DNA of 64,000 bases, taken from positions 372,001 through 436,000 of the forward strand of contig JAJEHN010000009.1 in the NCBI GenBank assembly GCA_022823665.1, in the 5' to 3' direction. Shown here piece after piece: positions 12,794 to 21,065 of the stretch; position 1 is the stretch's first letter; each line of letters begins with the position of its first letter. Both the position numbers and the translations under genes were made by a program. The DNA is from Thermoanaerobaculia bacterium (lineage in GTDB: Bacteria > Acidobacteriota > Thermoanaerobaculia > Multivoradales > Multivoraceae). The notes beneath the pieces were generated by a model that worked only from the letters and a program-made list of their open reading frames with translations, ran no database searches and was not told the origin of the DNA.

Positions 12794-14205
12794 CAGACAG
12801 TCGCCTTGACCTCGTTGTCATCGGTGCCGGGCCCGGCGGCTACGTCGCAGCGATCCGGGCCGCGCAGCTCGGCTTCTGGACCGCCGTGGCCGACGAGCAT
12901 GCAGCGGCCGGCGGCGTCTGCCTGCGGGTGGGCTGCATCCCGAGCAAGGCGCTGCTGGAGTCGAGCCAGCGCCTCGTCGCGGCCCGCGGCGAACTCGCGG
13001 TCCACGGCGGCGTCGCGGGCGAGATCGGTCTCGATCTGCCGGCGATGATGAAGCGCAAGGACCGGGTCGTGACGACCCTCACCCGCGGCGTCTCGTCCCT
13101 GCTCAGGAAGAACAAGGTCGAGCACATCCAGGGTCGGGCCCGCCTCGGGGACCTCGACGGCGAACTGCGCAGGGTCGTCATCGCCGGCGAGCAGGAGGAG
13201 CACGAGGTGCACGCGCGGAATGTGATCGTGGCCACCGGCTCCCGCCCCGCCACTCTGCCGGGCATCGAGCTCGACGGCGACCGCATCGGCACCAGCACGG
13301 AGGCGCTGGCCTACGGCGAGGTGCCCGAACGCCTGGTCGTGATCGGCGCCGGCTACATCGGCCTCGAACTCGGTGCGGTCTGGAACCGGCTCGGCTCGAA
13401 CGTCATCGTGCTGGAGTACCTCGACCGCATCCTGCCCGGCGCCGACGCCGAGATCGCCGCGGCGGCCGAGAAGATCTTCCGCCGCCAGGGTCTCGACATC
13501 CGGCTCGGGAGCCGCGTGCTCGGAGCGAAGGTCAAGGGCGGCAAGGACGAGACGGGCTGCGTCGTCGAGGTGGGCGGCGCCGAGCCGATCGAATGCGACC
13601 GTGTCCTGGTCGCGGTCGGACGGACGCCGATCAGCGACGGTCTGGGGCTCGAGGAAGCGGGCGTCGCCGTCGACGACCGAGGCTTCATTCAGGTCGACGA
13701 GCGCTTCGCCACCTCGACGCCAGGCGTCTACGCGATCGGCGACGTCATCGGCGGACCGCAGCTCGCCCACAAGGCCGAGGAGGAGGGCATGGCCTGCGTC
13801 GAGGGCATCGCCGGCGGCCATGTCCACATCGACTACGACGCGATCCCCGGCATCGTCTACACCGAACCCGAAGTCGCCTCCGTCGGCAGGACGGAAGAGC
13901 AACTTCAGGAAGCCGGCACGCCTTACCGCAAGGGCGCGTTTCCGTTCCGGGCAATCGGCCGCGCCCGCGCCACCGGCAGCCTCGAGGGCTTCGTCAAGAT
14001 CCTGGCCCACGCCGAGACGGACGCGATCCTCGGCGTCCACATCCTGGGCAGCCACGCCGGCGACCTGATCGCCGAAGCGGTGGCGGCGATCAGTTTCGGC
14101 GCCTCGGCCGAGGATCTCTTCCTCACCAGCCACGCTCATCCGACCCTCGCCGAAGCGGTCAAGGAAGCGGCCCTGGCCGTCCACGGCCGGGCGATTCACA
14201 TGTAG
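12790..14205 (+). CDS. lpd: Dihydrolipoyl dehydrogenase (E3)
   Basis: This FAD enzyme re-oxidises the lipoyl arms of 2-oxo-acid dehydrogenase complexes with NAD+. The 471-residue protein has the FAD dinucleotide fold GAGPGGYVAAIRAAQLG (12-28), the redox disulfide GGVCLRVGCIPSK (Cys44 and Cys49), a second NAD fold GAGYIGLELGAVW, the FAD contact GDVIGGPQLAHKAEEEG, and the C-terminal His-Glu dyad in HAHPTLAE (about 448-455). The start overlaps the preceding stop by four bases. It closes the operon. Confidence 0.96.
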   Translation: MTDSRLDLVVIGAGPGGYVAAIRAAQLGFWTAVADEHAAAGGVCLRVGCIPSKALLESSQRLVAARGELAVHGGVAGEIGLDLPAMMKRKDRVVTTLTRGVSSLLRKNKVEHIQGRARLGDLDGELRRVVIAGEQEEHEVHARNVIVATGSRPATLPGIELDGDRIGTSTEALAYGEVPERLVVIGAGYIGLELGAVWNRLGSNVIVLEYLDRILPGADAEIAAAAEKIFRRQGLDIRLGSRVLGAKVKGGKDETGCVVEVGGAEPIECDRVLVAVGRTPISDGLGLEEAGVAVDDRGFIQVDERFATSTPGVYAIGDVIGGPQLAHKAEEEGMACVEGIAGGHVHIDYDAIPGIVYTEPEVASVGRTEEQLQEAGTPYRKGAFPFRAIGRARATGSLEGFVKILAHAETDAILGVHILGSHAGDLIAEAVAAISFGASAEDLFLTSHAHPTLAEAVKEAALAVHGRAIHM

Positions 14206-14243
14206 CTGCCGCCGGCCGGCTCGCGGCGTCCGGCGGGCTGGCC

Positions 14244-14261
14244 CGGCGCCTTCAGGCGCCG
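14244..14261. terminator. Short-loop hairpin after lpd
   Basis: CGGCGCC and GGCGCCG form a perfect 7-bp stem around a TTCA loop, 38 bases past the lpd stop. No T-run follows, so it is at best a weak intrinsic terminator or an mRNA 3'-end stabiliser. Confidence 0.4.
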
Positions 14262-14326
14262 CCATCCCGTCCCGGCCCGCTGATAGACTGCGCCGTCTTC
14301 CCTACCGCACCTGCACTACCCGAGGA

Positions 14327-16462
14327 ATGAGCGCCGTGACCCTTTCCCGCACAAGTCCGCCAATGTGGCCGGCGCTGCTCGCCGCCGCTTTCTTCCTGAT
14401 TGCCTCGCCTCTTGCCGCCCAGGAACCCGCCGAGCCCGCAGCCGAGGAGGGGCAGGCCGGCGAGGAAGGCGCCGAAGAGGAAGAGAAGCCCCCGATCCCG
14501 TCCGGCGCCGAGCTCAAGGTCTCACCCGCCGAACTGACCCTGGAGGTCGGCGACAAGGCCACCCTGACCGCCACCGTCGTCGACGGGGACGGCGAAACGA
14601 TCGAGGGTGTCGACGTCGTCTTCTTCTCCCGCAACCGCCGCCGCCTCGGGGTCAACCCGGCCGGCGAGGTCGAAGCCCACGGCCCCGGCAACGTCAAGGT
14701 CATCGCCCTGGTGCCGAAGGAGGCGGAAGACGAGCCGCGGCGGGCGGAGGCGCTGCTCCGGGTCGAGGTCGACGTGACGATCCCGAATCCCCCGGTCGAG
14801 AGCGTCGAGATCGTCGGACTCCCCGGCGCCTTCTACAGCGGCACCCACCTGACGTTGCAGACCCGCGTCGTGGACATCACGGATGTCGTGCGCGACAACG
14901 TCGAGGTCGCCTGGTCGACTTCGAACCCGGACGTCGCGGCGCCGGACGGATTCGGAGGTCTGGACCTGCTGGCGCCCGGCACGGCGACCCTGACCGCGAC
15001 CGCCGAGGACGCGACCTCCCAGGTCGAGATCCAGGTCGCACGGAACCCGACGCAGCGTATCGAGCTGACCGCCTCCGCCGAGGAGGCGCGCACGGGCGAC
15101 GTCGTCTGGTTCGAGGCGGTCGGCCGCGACGCCTCCGGCGATGAGGTCGAGGACCTGCCCATCCGCTTCCTGGTGGCCGGCCAGACGGCCAACCGCATCC
15201 TGGCCCCGGGCGCCACCGCCCAGATCGAGCAGGACGGCGCATTCGTCGCCGAGCGCTCGGGCATCTACACCGTTACCGCGCTGGGCGGCAACCACTCCGA
15301 CAGCGTGCCGGTGCGGGTGACGACCCGGCGGGTGAACAAGGAGATCGAGTTCGTCGGCCAGGGCAAGGTCCACGATCGCCGCACCTCCGACCTCTGGGTC
15401 TGGGAGGGCACGGACGGCCGGGACTACGCGATCACCGGCACCTGGGGCGCCGAGGGCCACGCCTACATCTGGGACGTGACGAACCCGGAGAGCATCGTGC
15501 TCATCGACGCGGTGCGCGTCGACGCCCGGACGGTAAACGACGTCAAGGTCTCGGAAGACGGCCGGGTCGCCGTGATCAGCCGCGAGGGCGCCTCGAACCG
15601 CAAGAACGGCTTCGTCGTTCTCGACGTCTCGGAGCCCCAGGTCGGCGTGCGCATCCTGTCCCGCTTCGACGACCAGTTGCGGGGCGGAGTCCACAACGTG
15701 TTCATCCACGACGAGCACGTCTACGCTCTGTCGAACGGCCGGCGCTTCGACGTGATCAGCATCGAGGATCCGACCCAGCCCTACCGCGTCGGCCGCTTCG
15801 AGCTCGACACGCCCGGACACTCGATCCACGACGTCTGGGTCGTCGACGGCGTCGCTTTCAGTTCCAACTGGGACGACGGCGTGGTCGCCATCGACGTCGG
15901 CGGCGCCGGCATGGGCGGCGCGCCGAACAACCCGGTCGAGCTCGGCAGCTACGCCTATCCGAGCGGCTGGAACCACGCGGCCTACCCCTACCGCAGCGAG
16001 TCGACCGGCAAGTTCTACGTCTTCGCCGGCGACGAGGCCTTCCCCTACGGCGAACTCGGGCGGGACCCGAGGGCGGCGCCGCCACGGGCCGCCGGCTGGA
16101 TCCACGTGATCTCCTGGGACGACTGGGAGGACCCCCGCGAGGTCGCCCGGTACCAGGTGCCCGAAGCGGGCACCCACAACCTGTGGATCGAAGACGACAT
16201 CATGTACGTCGCCTACTACAACGGAGGCCTGCGCGTCGTCGACGTCTCCGGCGAGCTGCGGGGCGATCTCTACCGCCAGGGCCGGGAGATCGGCATGTTC
16301 ATGCCTTTCGATGCCGACGCCCTCGTGCCGAACTCTCCCTTCGTCTGGGGCCCGCAGCCGTACAAGGACCACATCTTCTTCTCCGACTGGCACTCGGGTC
16401 TGTGGGCGGTCAAGCTGAAGGATCCCGAAGACCCGAACCGGATCATCGGAGAGCCGCACTAG
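14327..16462 (+). CDS. Secreted protein with Ig-like (Big) domains and LVIVD-type beta-propeller
   Basis: The 711-residue product has a signal peptide (LLAAAFFLIASPLAAQ), an acidic Glu/Ala-rich segment, and three Ig-like bacterial domains at about 60-340, each with patterns such as LKVSPAELTLEVGDKATLTA. The C-terminal half (about 345-700) is a propeller of repeated choice-of-anchor/LVIVD blades, for example GHAYIWDVTNPESIVLIDAV and LRVVDVSGELRGD. GAGGA touches ATG 14327, which is too close for a ribosome site; GTG 14336 is ten bases from it and may be the true start. It precedes another propeller gene by 31 bases. It is probably a cell-surface or periplasmic binding protein; ligand unknown. 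Confidence 0.75.
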   Translation: MSAVTLSRTSPPMWPALLAAAFFLIASPLAAQEPAEPAAEEGQAGEEGAEEEEKPPIPSGAELKVSPAELTLEVGDKATLTATVVDGDGETIEGVDVVFFSRNRRRLGVNPAGEVEAHGPGNVKVIALVPKEAEDEPRRAEALLRVEVDVTIPNPPVESVEIVGLPGAFYSGTHLTLQTRVVDITDVVRDNVEVAWSTSNPDVAAPDGFGGLDLLAPGTATLTATAEDATSQVEIQVARNPTQRIELTASAEEARTGDVVWFEAVGRDASGDEVEDLPIRFLVAGQTANRILAPGATAQIEQDGAFVAERSGIYTVTALGGNHSDSVPVRVTTRRVNKEIEFVGQGKVHDRRTSDLWVWEGTDGRDYAITGTWGAEGHAYIWDVTNPESIVLIDAVRVDARTVNDVKVSEDGRVAVISREGASNRKNGFVVLDVSEPQVGVRILSRFDDQLRGGVHNVFIHDEHVYALSNGRRFDVISIEDPTQPYRVGRFELDTPGHSIHDVWVVDGVAFSSNWDDGVVAIDVGGAGMGGAPNNPVELGSYAYPSGWNHAAYPYRSESTGKFYVFAGDEAFPYGELGRDPRAAPPRAAGWIHVISWDDWEDPREVARYQVPEAGTHNLWIEDDIMYVAYYNGGLRVVDVSGELRGDLYRQGREIGMFMPFDADALVPNSPFVWGPQPYKDHIFFSDWHSGLWAVKLKDPEDPNRIIGEPH

Positions 16463-16493
16463 GCCCCGACGGGGGCGTACCCGGAGGCTTGGG

Positions 16494-17657
16494 ATGCACA
16501 TGTCGACTTGCCGGCAGCCGCGGACGGCTGTGCCCTCAACGGTGCTTCTCACCTTCACCGTCTTCGCGGGTTCCGCCCTCCACGCTGAGTCGGACCTCAC
16601 GCCGCCGTCCCGCGAGTACTACGCCTACGTCTGCGCCGAATCGGAGGACCAGGTGGCTCTCGTCCGCTTCGGCCCCTCCGGCATCGAGGTGACGAAGACG
16701 ATCACCGTCGGCAGCTTCCCGGCCGAAACGGAAGGTCCGCACGGCATCAACATCTCGCCCGGCGGCCGCTACTGGTACGTGTCGATCGCCCACGGCAACC
16801 CCTTCGGCTCGATCCACAAGTACGAAACCGGGACGGACGAGTGGCTGGGCGACGTCCAGGTCGGCATGTTCCCCGCCACCCTCGACGTGGCCGCCACCAC
16901 CGGGCTGCTCTTCGTCGTCAACTCCGACTTCTACGGCGATCACGTGCCGAGCACGATCTCCGTCGTCGAAACCTCGACGATGACCGAGATCGCGCAGTTC
17001 GAGAGCGGGACCATGCCGCACGGCGCCCGGTTCAGCCGCGACGGCCGGAAGCTCTACAGCGCGAACATGATGGACGACGAGCTCGTCGAGATCGACGCGC
17101 TGCGCTTCGAGGTCGGCCGCCGCCTGAAGCTGGGGCGGACCGAGCACTCCGCCAGCGGCCACGCGGGACACGGCGGTCACGGGGACGCCGCGGCCGGACA
17201 CGGCGCACACGGCCAGCCGAGCGTCGAACCGTCGTGGGTCACGCCGCCCACCAGCGGCGGAATGGTCTACGTCACGGCGCTCTCGGGCAACGCCATCCAC
17301 GAGGTCGACACGAACGCCTGGAAGGTCGCCCGGCGACTGGAGACTCCCGCCCCCGGGCCCTACAACGCCGCCGTTGGCCCCGACGAGCGGCTGCTGGTGG
17401 TCACGTACAAGAAGGGCGACTCGGTGGGCTTCTGGGACCTGGACGAAGGCCGGGAAGTCGCCCGGGTCTCCACGACGCGCCGTATCCCGCACGGCGTCGC
17501 CATCACCTCGGATGGACGCTTCAGCCTGGTCACCGTCGAGGGTGTCGGCGGCGAACCGGGGGTCGTCGAGGTCTACGACAACGGCGCGTTCCGGCGCGTG
17601 GCCCAGATCGATATCGGCAAGCAGGCCGGGGGCATCGCGCTCTGGGAACCGAATTGA
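16494..17657 (+). CDS. Secreted YVTN/cytochrome-d1-like beta-propeller with His-rich insert
   Basis: The 387-residue protein has a signal peptide (VLLTFTVFAGSALHA) and seven-bladed propeller repeats of the YVTN/surface-layer type, such as GPHGINISPGGRYWYVSI and MPHGARFSRDGRKLYSANM. Between blades, around residues 218-241, there is an insert in which nearly every third residue is His (GHAGHGGHG), a probable metal-binding loop. No haem motif is present. ATG 16494 and ATG 16500 are both possible starts downstream of GGAGG. The gene end overlaps the next start by four bases (TTGA), so it is coupled to the MoxR/VWA cluster. Confidence 0.75.
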   Translation: MHMSTCRQPRTAVPSTVLLTFTVFAGSALHAESDLTPPSREYYAYVCAESEDQVALVRFGPSGIEVTKTITVGSFPAETEGPHGINISPGGRYWYVSIAHGNPFGSIHKYETGTDEWLGDVQVGMFPATLDVAATTGLLFVVNSDFYGDHVPSTISVVETSTMTEIAQFESGTMPHGARFSRDGRKLYSANMMDDELVEIDALRFEVGRRLKLGRTEHSASGHAGHGGHGDAAAGHGAHGQPSVEPSWVTPPTSGGMVYVTALSGNAIHEVDTNAWKVARRLETPAPGPYNAAVGPDERLLVVTYKKGDSVGFWDLDEGREVARVSTTRRIPHGVAITSDGRFSLVTVEGVGGEPGVVEVYDNGAFRRVAQIDIGKQAGGIALWEPN

Positions 17658-19123
17658 GGCCATCCGGCACGGATCGCACGACGGCCGCGGAGGCCGACGC
17701 CGCGGAACTGCGCGGCCGGCTGCTGCGCGGCCTCAAAGCCACCGACCGCCGGCTGCGTCTGAACCGAGCGATCAAGACACTGACCTGGTTCGCTCCCGCG
17801 GCCTGCCTGTGGCTGCTCGCGACCTGGCTCCTCGGACTCGGCGCCGCGGGAGGCGCCGACGCCGCGTTCTGGCCGTCCTGGGCCGGCGGCGCCGCTCTTC
17901 TCCTGCTCGGCCTGCGGGAGGCGGCGGCGCTGGGCCGCGACCTTCCCGCCGCCGCCCGGGCAGTCGACCGGGCCGGCGACCTGCATGACGCCGCCGCCAC
18001 CGCTCTGGAGATGCAGTACCGGCTGGACGACTCGCGCGCCGACCGGCGGCGCCCGGGCGAGGGCACCGTCTGGCCCCTGCCCTGGATCGCCCTCGTTCTC
18101 GAGCGGGCGGTGGCGGGGCTCGAAGGCACGGGTCCCCGGCAGACCGTGCCGCGGCTCGTTCCGGGGAGCGCCCTTCCCTCCGCCGGCATCTGCCTCGTTC
18201 TGCTGCTGCCGGTGGCGCTGCCCCGTTCCTTCGTCGGCGAGGCCCTGGCAGCAGCCATGAGCGGCGACGCGGCAGGAGAACTCCCGCCCGGCTTCGAGGC
18301 GGCCGCGCTGCTCGAAGACGATCCCAACCGGATGCCCGGCGTTCCTGAACTCGACGTGCGGCTCAGCGACCTGCCCCTCGTGACTCTGCGCGTCCGCGAA
18401 CCCAACGCCGAGGACGGCGCCCGGGCCGGCGACGCGACGGACGCCGCAGACGGCAGCCTCGGCGACGGCGCGGAGGCCGAAGCCCTCGACGCGACGGCGG
18501 AGGGCGGCGACGCGGCGGCCAACGCCCTGACCGACGGGACGGACCCGGAGACCGGCGCCGACCTGATGCGTGAACTCGACAACCGCCAGGGAACCGGCGA
18601 GGAAGAACAGGGAACCGCCCCCGGCACGGAGGGCAGCGGCGAAGGGGCGGAGCCCGGCGCCGAGGCCGGTGAAGGGGACGGCTCGGGCGGGCAGCCGGTA
18701 GAAGACGGCGAGGGATCGGGCGGCGAGAGCGGCGCGGCGGCCGCGATCAGCGACGAACCGGGTTCGAGCGACGGCGAGGCCGACGGCGCCGCTGCCGGCG
18801 TCGGCACCGGACCGCAGGAGGAGATGGTCGATCCCTTCGGCGACCTCCTCGTCCCCGCTCTCAGCCTCGAACAGGCGCTGGAGACGGCCCTGCTCGAGTC
18901 GATCGAAGAAATCGAGCGGCGTCCCCTGACCACGACGAGCGCCACCCAGTTCCGGGCCGCGGAAGTGGCCATGCGCGGGCCCGCCACCGGCGCGGCCGGC
19001 GAAGCCGCGGCCTCAGGCGGAGATCTGCCGGCCGCCCGCCATCCGATCGCCTGGCGCCACCGGGAGTCCGTACGCCGCTACCTGGAAGCGCTGGAGGCCG
19101 AAGCCGAGGAGGACGGGGAGTGA
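17654..19123 (+). CDS. Membrane protein with acidic low-complexity region, first gene of the MoxR/VWA block
   Basis: The track ORF starts inside the previous gene; TTG 17654 overlaps its stop and gives 489 residues. Two N-terminal membrane segments (LTWFAPAACLWLLATWLLGLG and AGGAALLLLGLREAAAL) and a third near residue 185 (ICLVLLLPVALP) are followed by about 200 residues dominated by Gly, Glu, Asp and Ala, ending in a short helical tail. I do not recognise a named family. Proteins of this build commonly precede MoxR-DUF58 genes, and the 4-bp overlap with moxR supports a shared role. Confidence 0.7.
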   Translation: MRPSGTDRTTAAEADAAELRGRLLRGLKATDRRLRLNRAIKTLTWFAPAACLWLLATWLLGLGAAGGADAAFWPSWAGGAALLLLGLREAAALGRDLPAAARAVDRAGDLHDAAATALEMQYRLDDSRADRRRPGEGTVWPLPWIALVLERAVAGLEGTGPRQTVPRLVPGSALPSAGICLVLLLPVALPRSFVGEALAAAMSGDAAGELPPGFEAAALLEDDPNRMPGVPELDVRLSDLPLVTLRVREPNAEDGARAGDATDAADGSLGDGAEAEALDATAEGGDAAANALTDGTDPETGADLMRELDNRQGTGEEEQGTAPGTEGSGEGAEPGAEAGEGDGSGGQPVEDGEGSGGESGAAAAISDEPGSSDGEADGAAAGVGTGPQEEMVDPFGDLLVPALSLEQALETALLESIEEIERRPLTTTSATQFRAAEVAMRGPATGAAGEAAASGGDLPAARHPIAWRHRESVRRYLEALEAEAEEDGE

Positions 19124-20133
19124 ACGACACCGCCCAACCGCGGACCGCGGACGATCTCGCCCTGCAACTGACCGAGTTCGCGGACCGTTGCAGCCGCTTG
19201 CGCGGCGAGATCGGCAAGGTGATCGTAGGCCAGGAGGAGGTCGTGGACGGAGCGATCATCGGCCTGCTGGCGGACGGCCACGTCCTGCTCGAGGGCATTC
19301 CCGGGCTCGGCAAGACCCGTCTCGTGCGCACCCTCGCCCAGGCGCTGCACCTCCGGTTCAACCGCATCCAGTTCACGCCCGATCTGATGCCCGCGGACAT
19401 CGTCGGCACCCACGTCCTTCGCGAAGACGAGACCGGAGGCCGCCGGCTGGTCTTCGAACGCGGCCCCATCTTCGCGAACCTGGTCCTCGCCGACGAGATC
19501 AACCGCGCCACGCCGAAGACCCAGTCCGCGCTGCTCGAGGCGATGCAGGAGACCACGGTCACGGTCGGCGGCGAGACGAGCCCCCTCGATCCGCCGTTCT
19601 TCGTCCTCGCCACCCAGAACCCGCTGGAGATGGAAGGCACCTATCCCCTGCCGGAGGCGCAGCTCGACCGCTTCCTGTTCAAGCTGCGGATGACCTACCC
19701 GGCGACCGAGGAGCTGCACACCATCCTCGACCGCACCACATCGGGACACGTCCCCGAGGCCGAAGCCCTCTGGACCGCCGAGCAGGTGGTCGCCATGCGG
19801 CGCGCCGCCCGCCTGGCTCCGGTGGCGCGGCCGGTCCAGGACTACGCGATCCGGCTCGGCCTGGCGACCCGGCCCGAGGGCGAGCATCCCGCGGAAGCCG
19901 TGCGTCGCTACATCCGCATCGGCGCCAGCCCCCGCGGCATCCAGGCGATGGTGCTCGGCGCCAAGGTCCACGCGCTGATCCGCGGCCGGCCGAACGTGTC
20001 CCGCGAGGACATCCGCGCCGTGGCCCTCCCCGCCCTGCGACACCGCGTCCTGATGAACTTCGAGGGCGAAGCCGAGCGGGTCGACCTCGACGAGCTGCTC
20101 CAGGACCTGATCGACAGCGTGCCCGAGGGCTGA
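19120..20133 (+). CDS. MoxR family AAA+ ATPase
   Basis: The 337-residue cytoplasmic ATPase has Walker A EGIPGLGKT (58-66), Walker B with LADEINRATPKTQSALLEAM, and the sensor region LATQNPLEMEGTYPLPEAQLDRF, all hallmarks of MoxR proteins. Members act with VWA-domain partners as chaperones that mature metal-containing or membrane complexes. GTG 19120 overlaps the previous stop. It is followed by a DUF58 protein, a BatA-like protein and a large VWA protein, the classic MoxR neighbourhood. Confidence 0.93.
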   Translation: MNDTAQPRTADDLALQLTEFADRCSRLRGEIGKVIVGQEEVVDGAIIGLLADGHVLLEGIPGLGKTRLVRTLAQALHLRFNRIQFTPDLMPADIVGTHVLREDETGGRRLVFERGPIFANLVLADEINRATPKTQSALLEAMQETTVTVGGETSPLDPPFFVLATQNPLEMEGTYPLPEAQLDRFLFKLRMTYPATEELHTILDRTTSGHVPEAEALWTAEQVVAMRRAARLAPVARPVQDYAIRLGLATRPEGEHPAEAVRRYIRIGASPRGIQAMVLGAKVHALIRGRPNVSREDIRAVALPALRHRVLMNFEGEAERVDLDELLQDLIDSVPEG

Positions 20134-20158
20134 GCGGGCGGGCTCCAAACTCCGAGCC

Positions 20159-21064
20159 GTGGCCGACCACTCCGTCTTCGCCTTCGAGCCGGCCTTCCTC
20201 GCCCGGCTGGAGCGCCTGCGTCTCCTCACCCGGCGCGTGCCCGCCGGCGGCTTCAAGGGGGAGCACCGCGCCAGCCACCTCGGCTCCGGGCTCGAGTTCG
20301 CGGACTACCGCCCCTACGTCGAAGGCGACGACGTGCGCCACCTCGACTGGCGCGCCTACCTGCGCTTCGACCGGCTGCTGCTGCGGATGTTCGAGGAGCA
20401 CGGCGACCTCGCCGTCTACATCCTGCTCGACTGCAGCCACTCCATGGCGCCGACCCCCGGACCCGGCGGCCGCCGCAAGTTCGACGCGGCGCGCCGGATA
20501 GCGGCGGCCCTGACCTACATCGCCCTGGCCACCCTCGACCGGGTCACGCTGGCGCCGTACTCCGGCCATGTGCACCAGGTTCTCGGCCCGCTCCACGGCT
20601 CCCGCCAGGTGTGGCGCGCCCTGGACTACCTCGCCAATCTCGACACCGGCGGCGAGACGCACCTCGACCGGACGGTCCGGGAGGTGTTCGCGGCCGGCCG
20701 CCGCCGGGGCCTGGTCATCGTGATCTCGGACCTCCTCTCCGACACGACCGAGGGCGGCCTCGATCTCCTGCTGCCGCTCCGGCACGACGTGGCGGTCATC
20801 CAGGTGACCGATCACCGCGATCTCGAGGCGCCGCTCGACCGCGACACCACCCTGGTCGACAGCGAGACGGGCGACTCGCTCCGCATTCACGGCGCCCCGA
20901 ACCTGCTCCACCGCCTGGAGCGGGAGGCGGACGCTCACCGCGAGGAGATCCGCGCCCGCTGCACCGCCCGCGGCTGGTCCTTCATCCACGCCCCGGTCGA
21001 GGCGTCCTTCGAGAAACTGGCGCTGGGCGCCCTGCGCCGCGGCCTGCTGAGCCGGGGGCGCTGA
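20159..21064 (+). CDS. DUF58 domain protein (VWA-like partner of MoxR)
   Basis: The 301-residue protein has the DUF58 core: YRPYVEGDDVRHLDWRAYLR near residues 57-76, followed by a VWA-like strand LAVYILLDCSHSMAP that holds a MIDAS-type DxSxS pattern, and VIVISDLLSD later. DUF58 proteins form part of MoxR operons and are thought to present substrates to the ATPase. The start is GTG, 25 bases after moxR. No membrane segment is seen, so it is probably cytosolic or peripheral. Confidence 0.88.
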   Translation: MADHSVFAFEPAFLARLERLRLLTRRVPAGGFKGEHRASHLGSGLEFADYRPYVEGDDVRHLDWRAYLRFDRLLLRMFEEHGDLAVYILLDCSHSMAPTPGPGGRRKFDAARRIAAALTYIALATLDRVTLAPYSGHVHQVLGPLHGSRQVWRALDYLANLDTGGETHLDRTVREVFAAGRRRGLVIVISDLLSDTTEGGLDLLLPLRHDVAVIQVTDHRDLEAPLDRDTTLVDSETGDSLRIHGAPNLLHRLEREADAHREEIRARCTARGWSFIHAPVEASFEKLALGALRRGLLSRGR

Positions 21065-21065
21065 G

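Noticed and set aside
14522-16600. 692-residue minus-strand ORF
   Set aside because: It mirrors the Ig-like/propeller gene on the opposite strand and shows only Val/Asp/Arg-rich shadow sequence.
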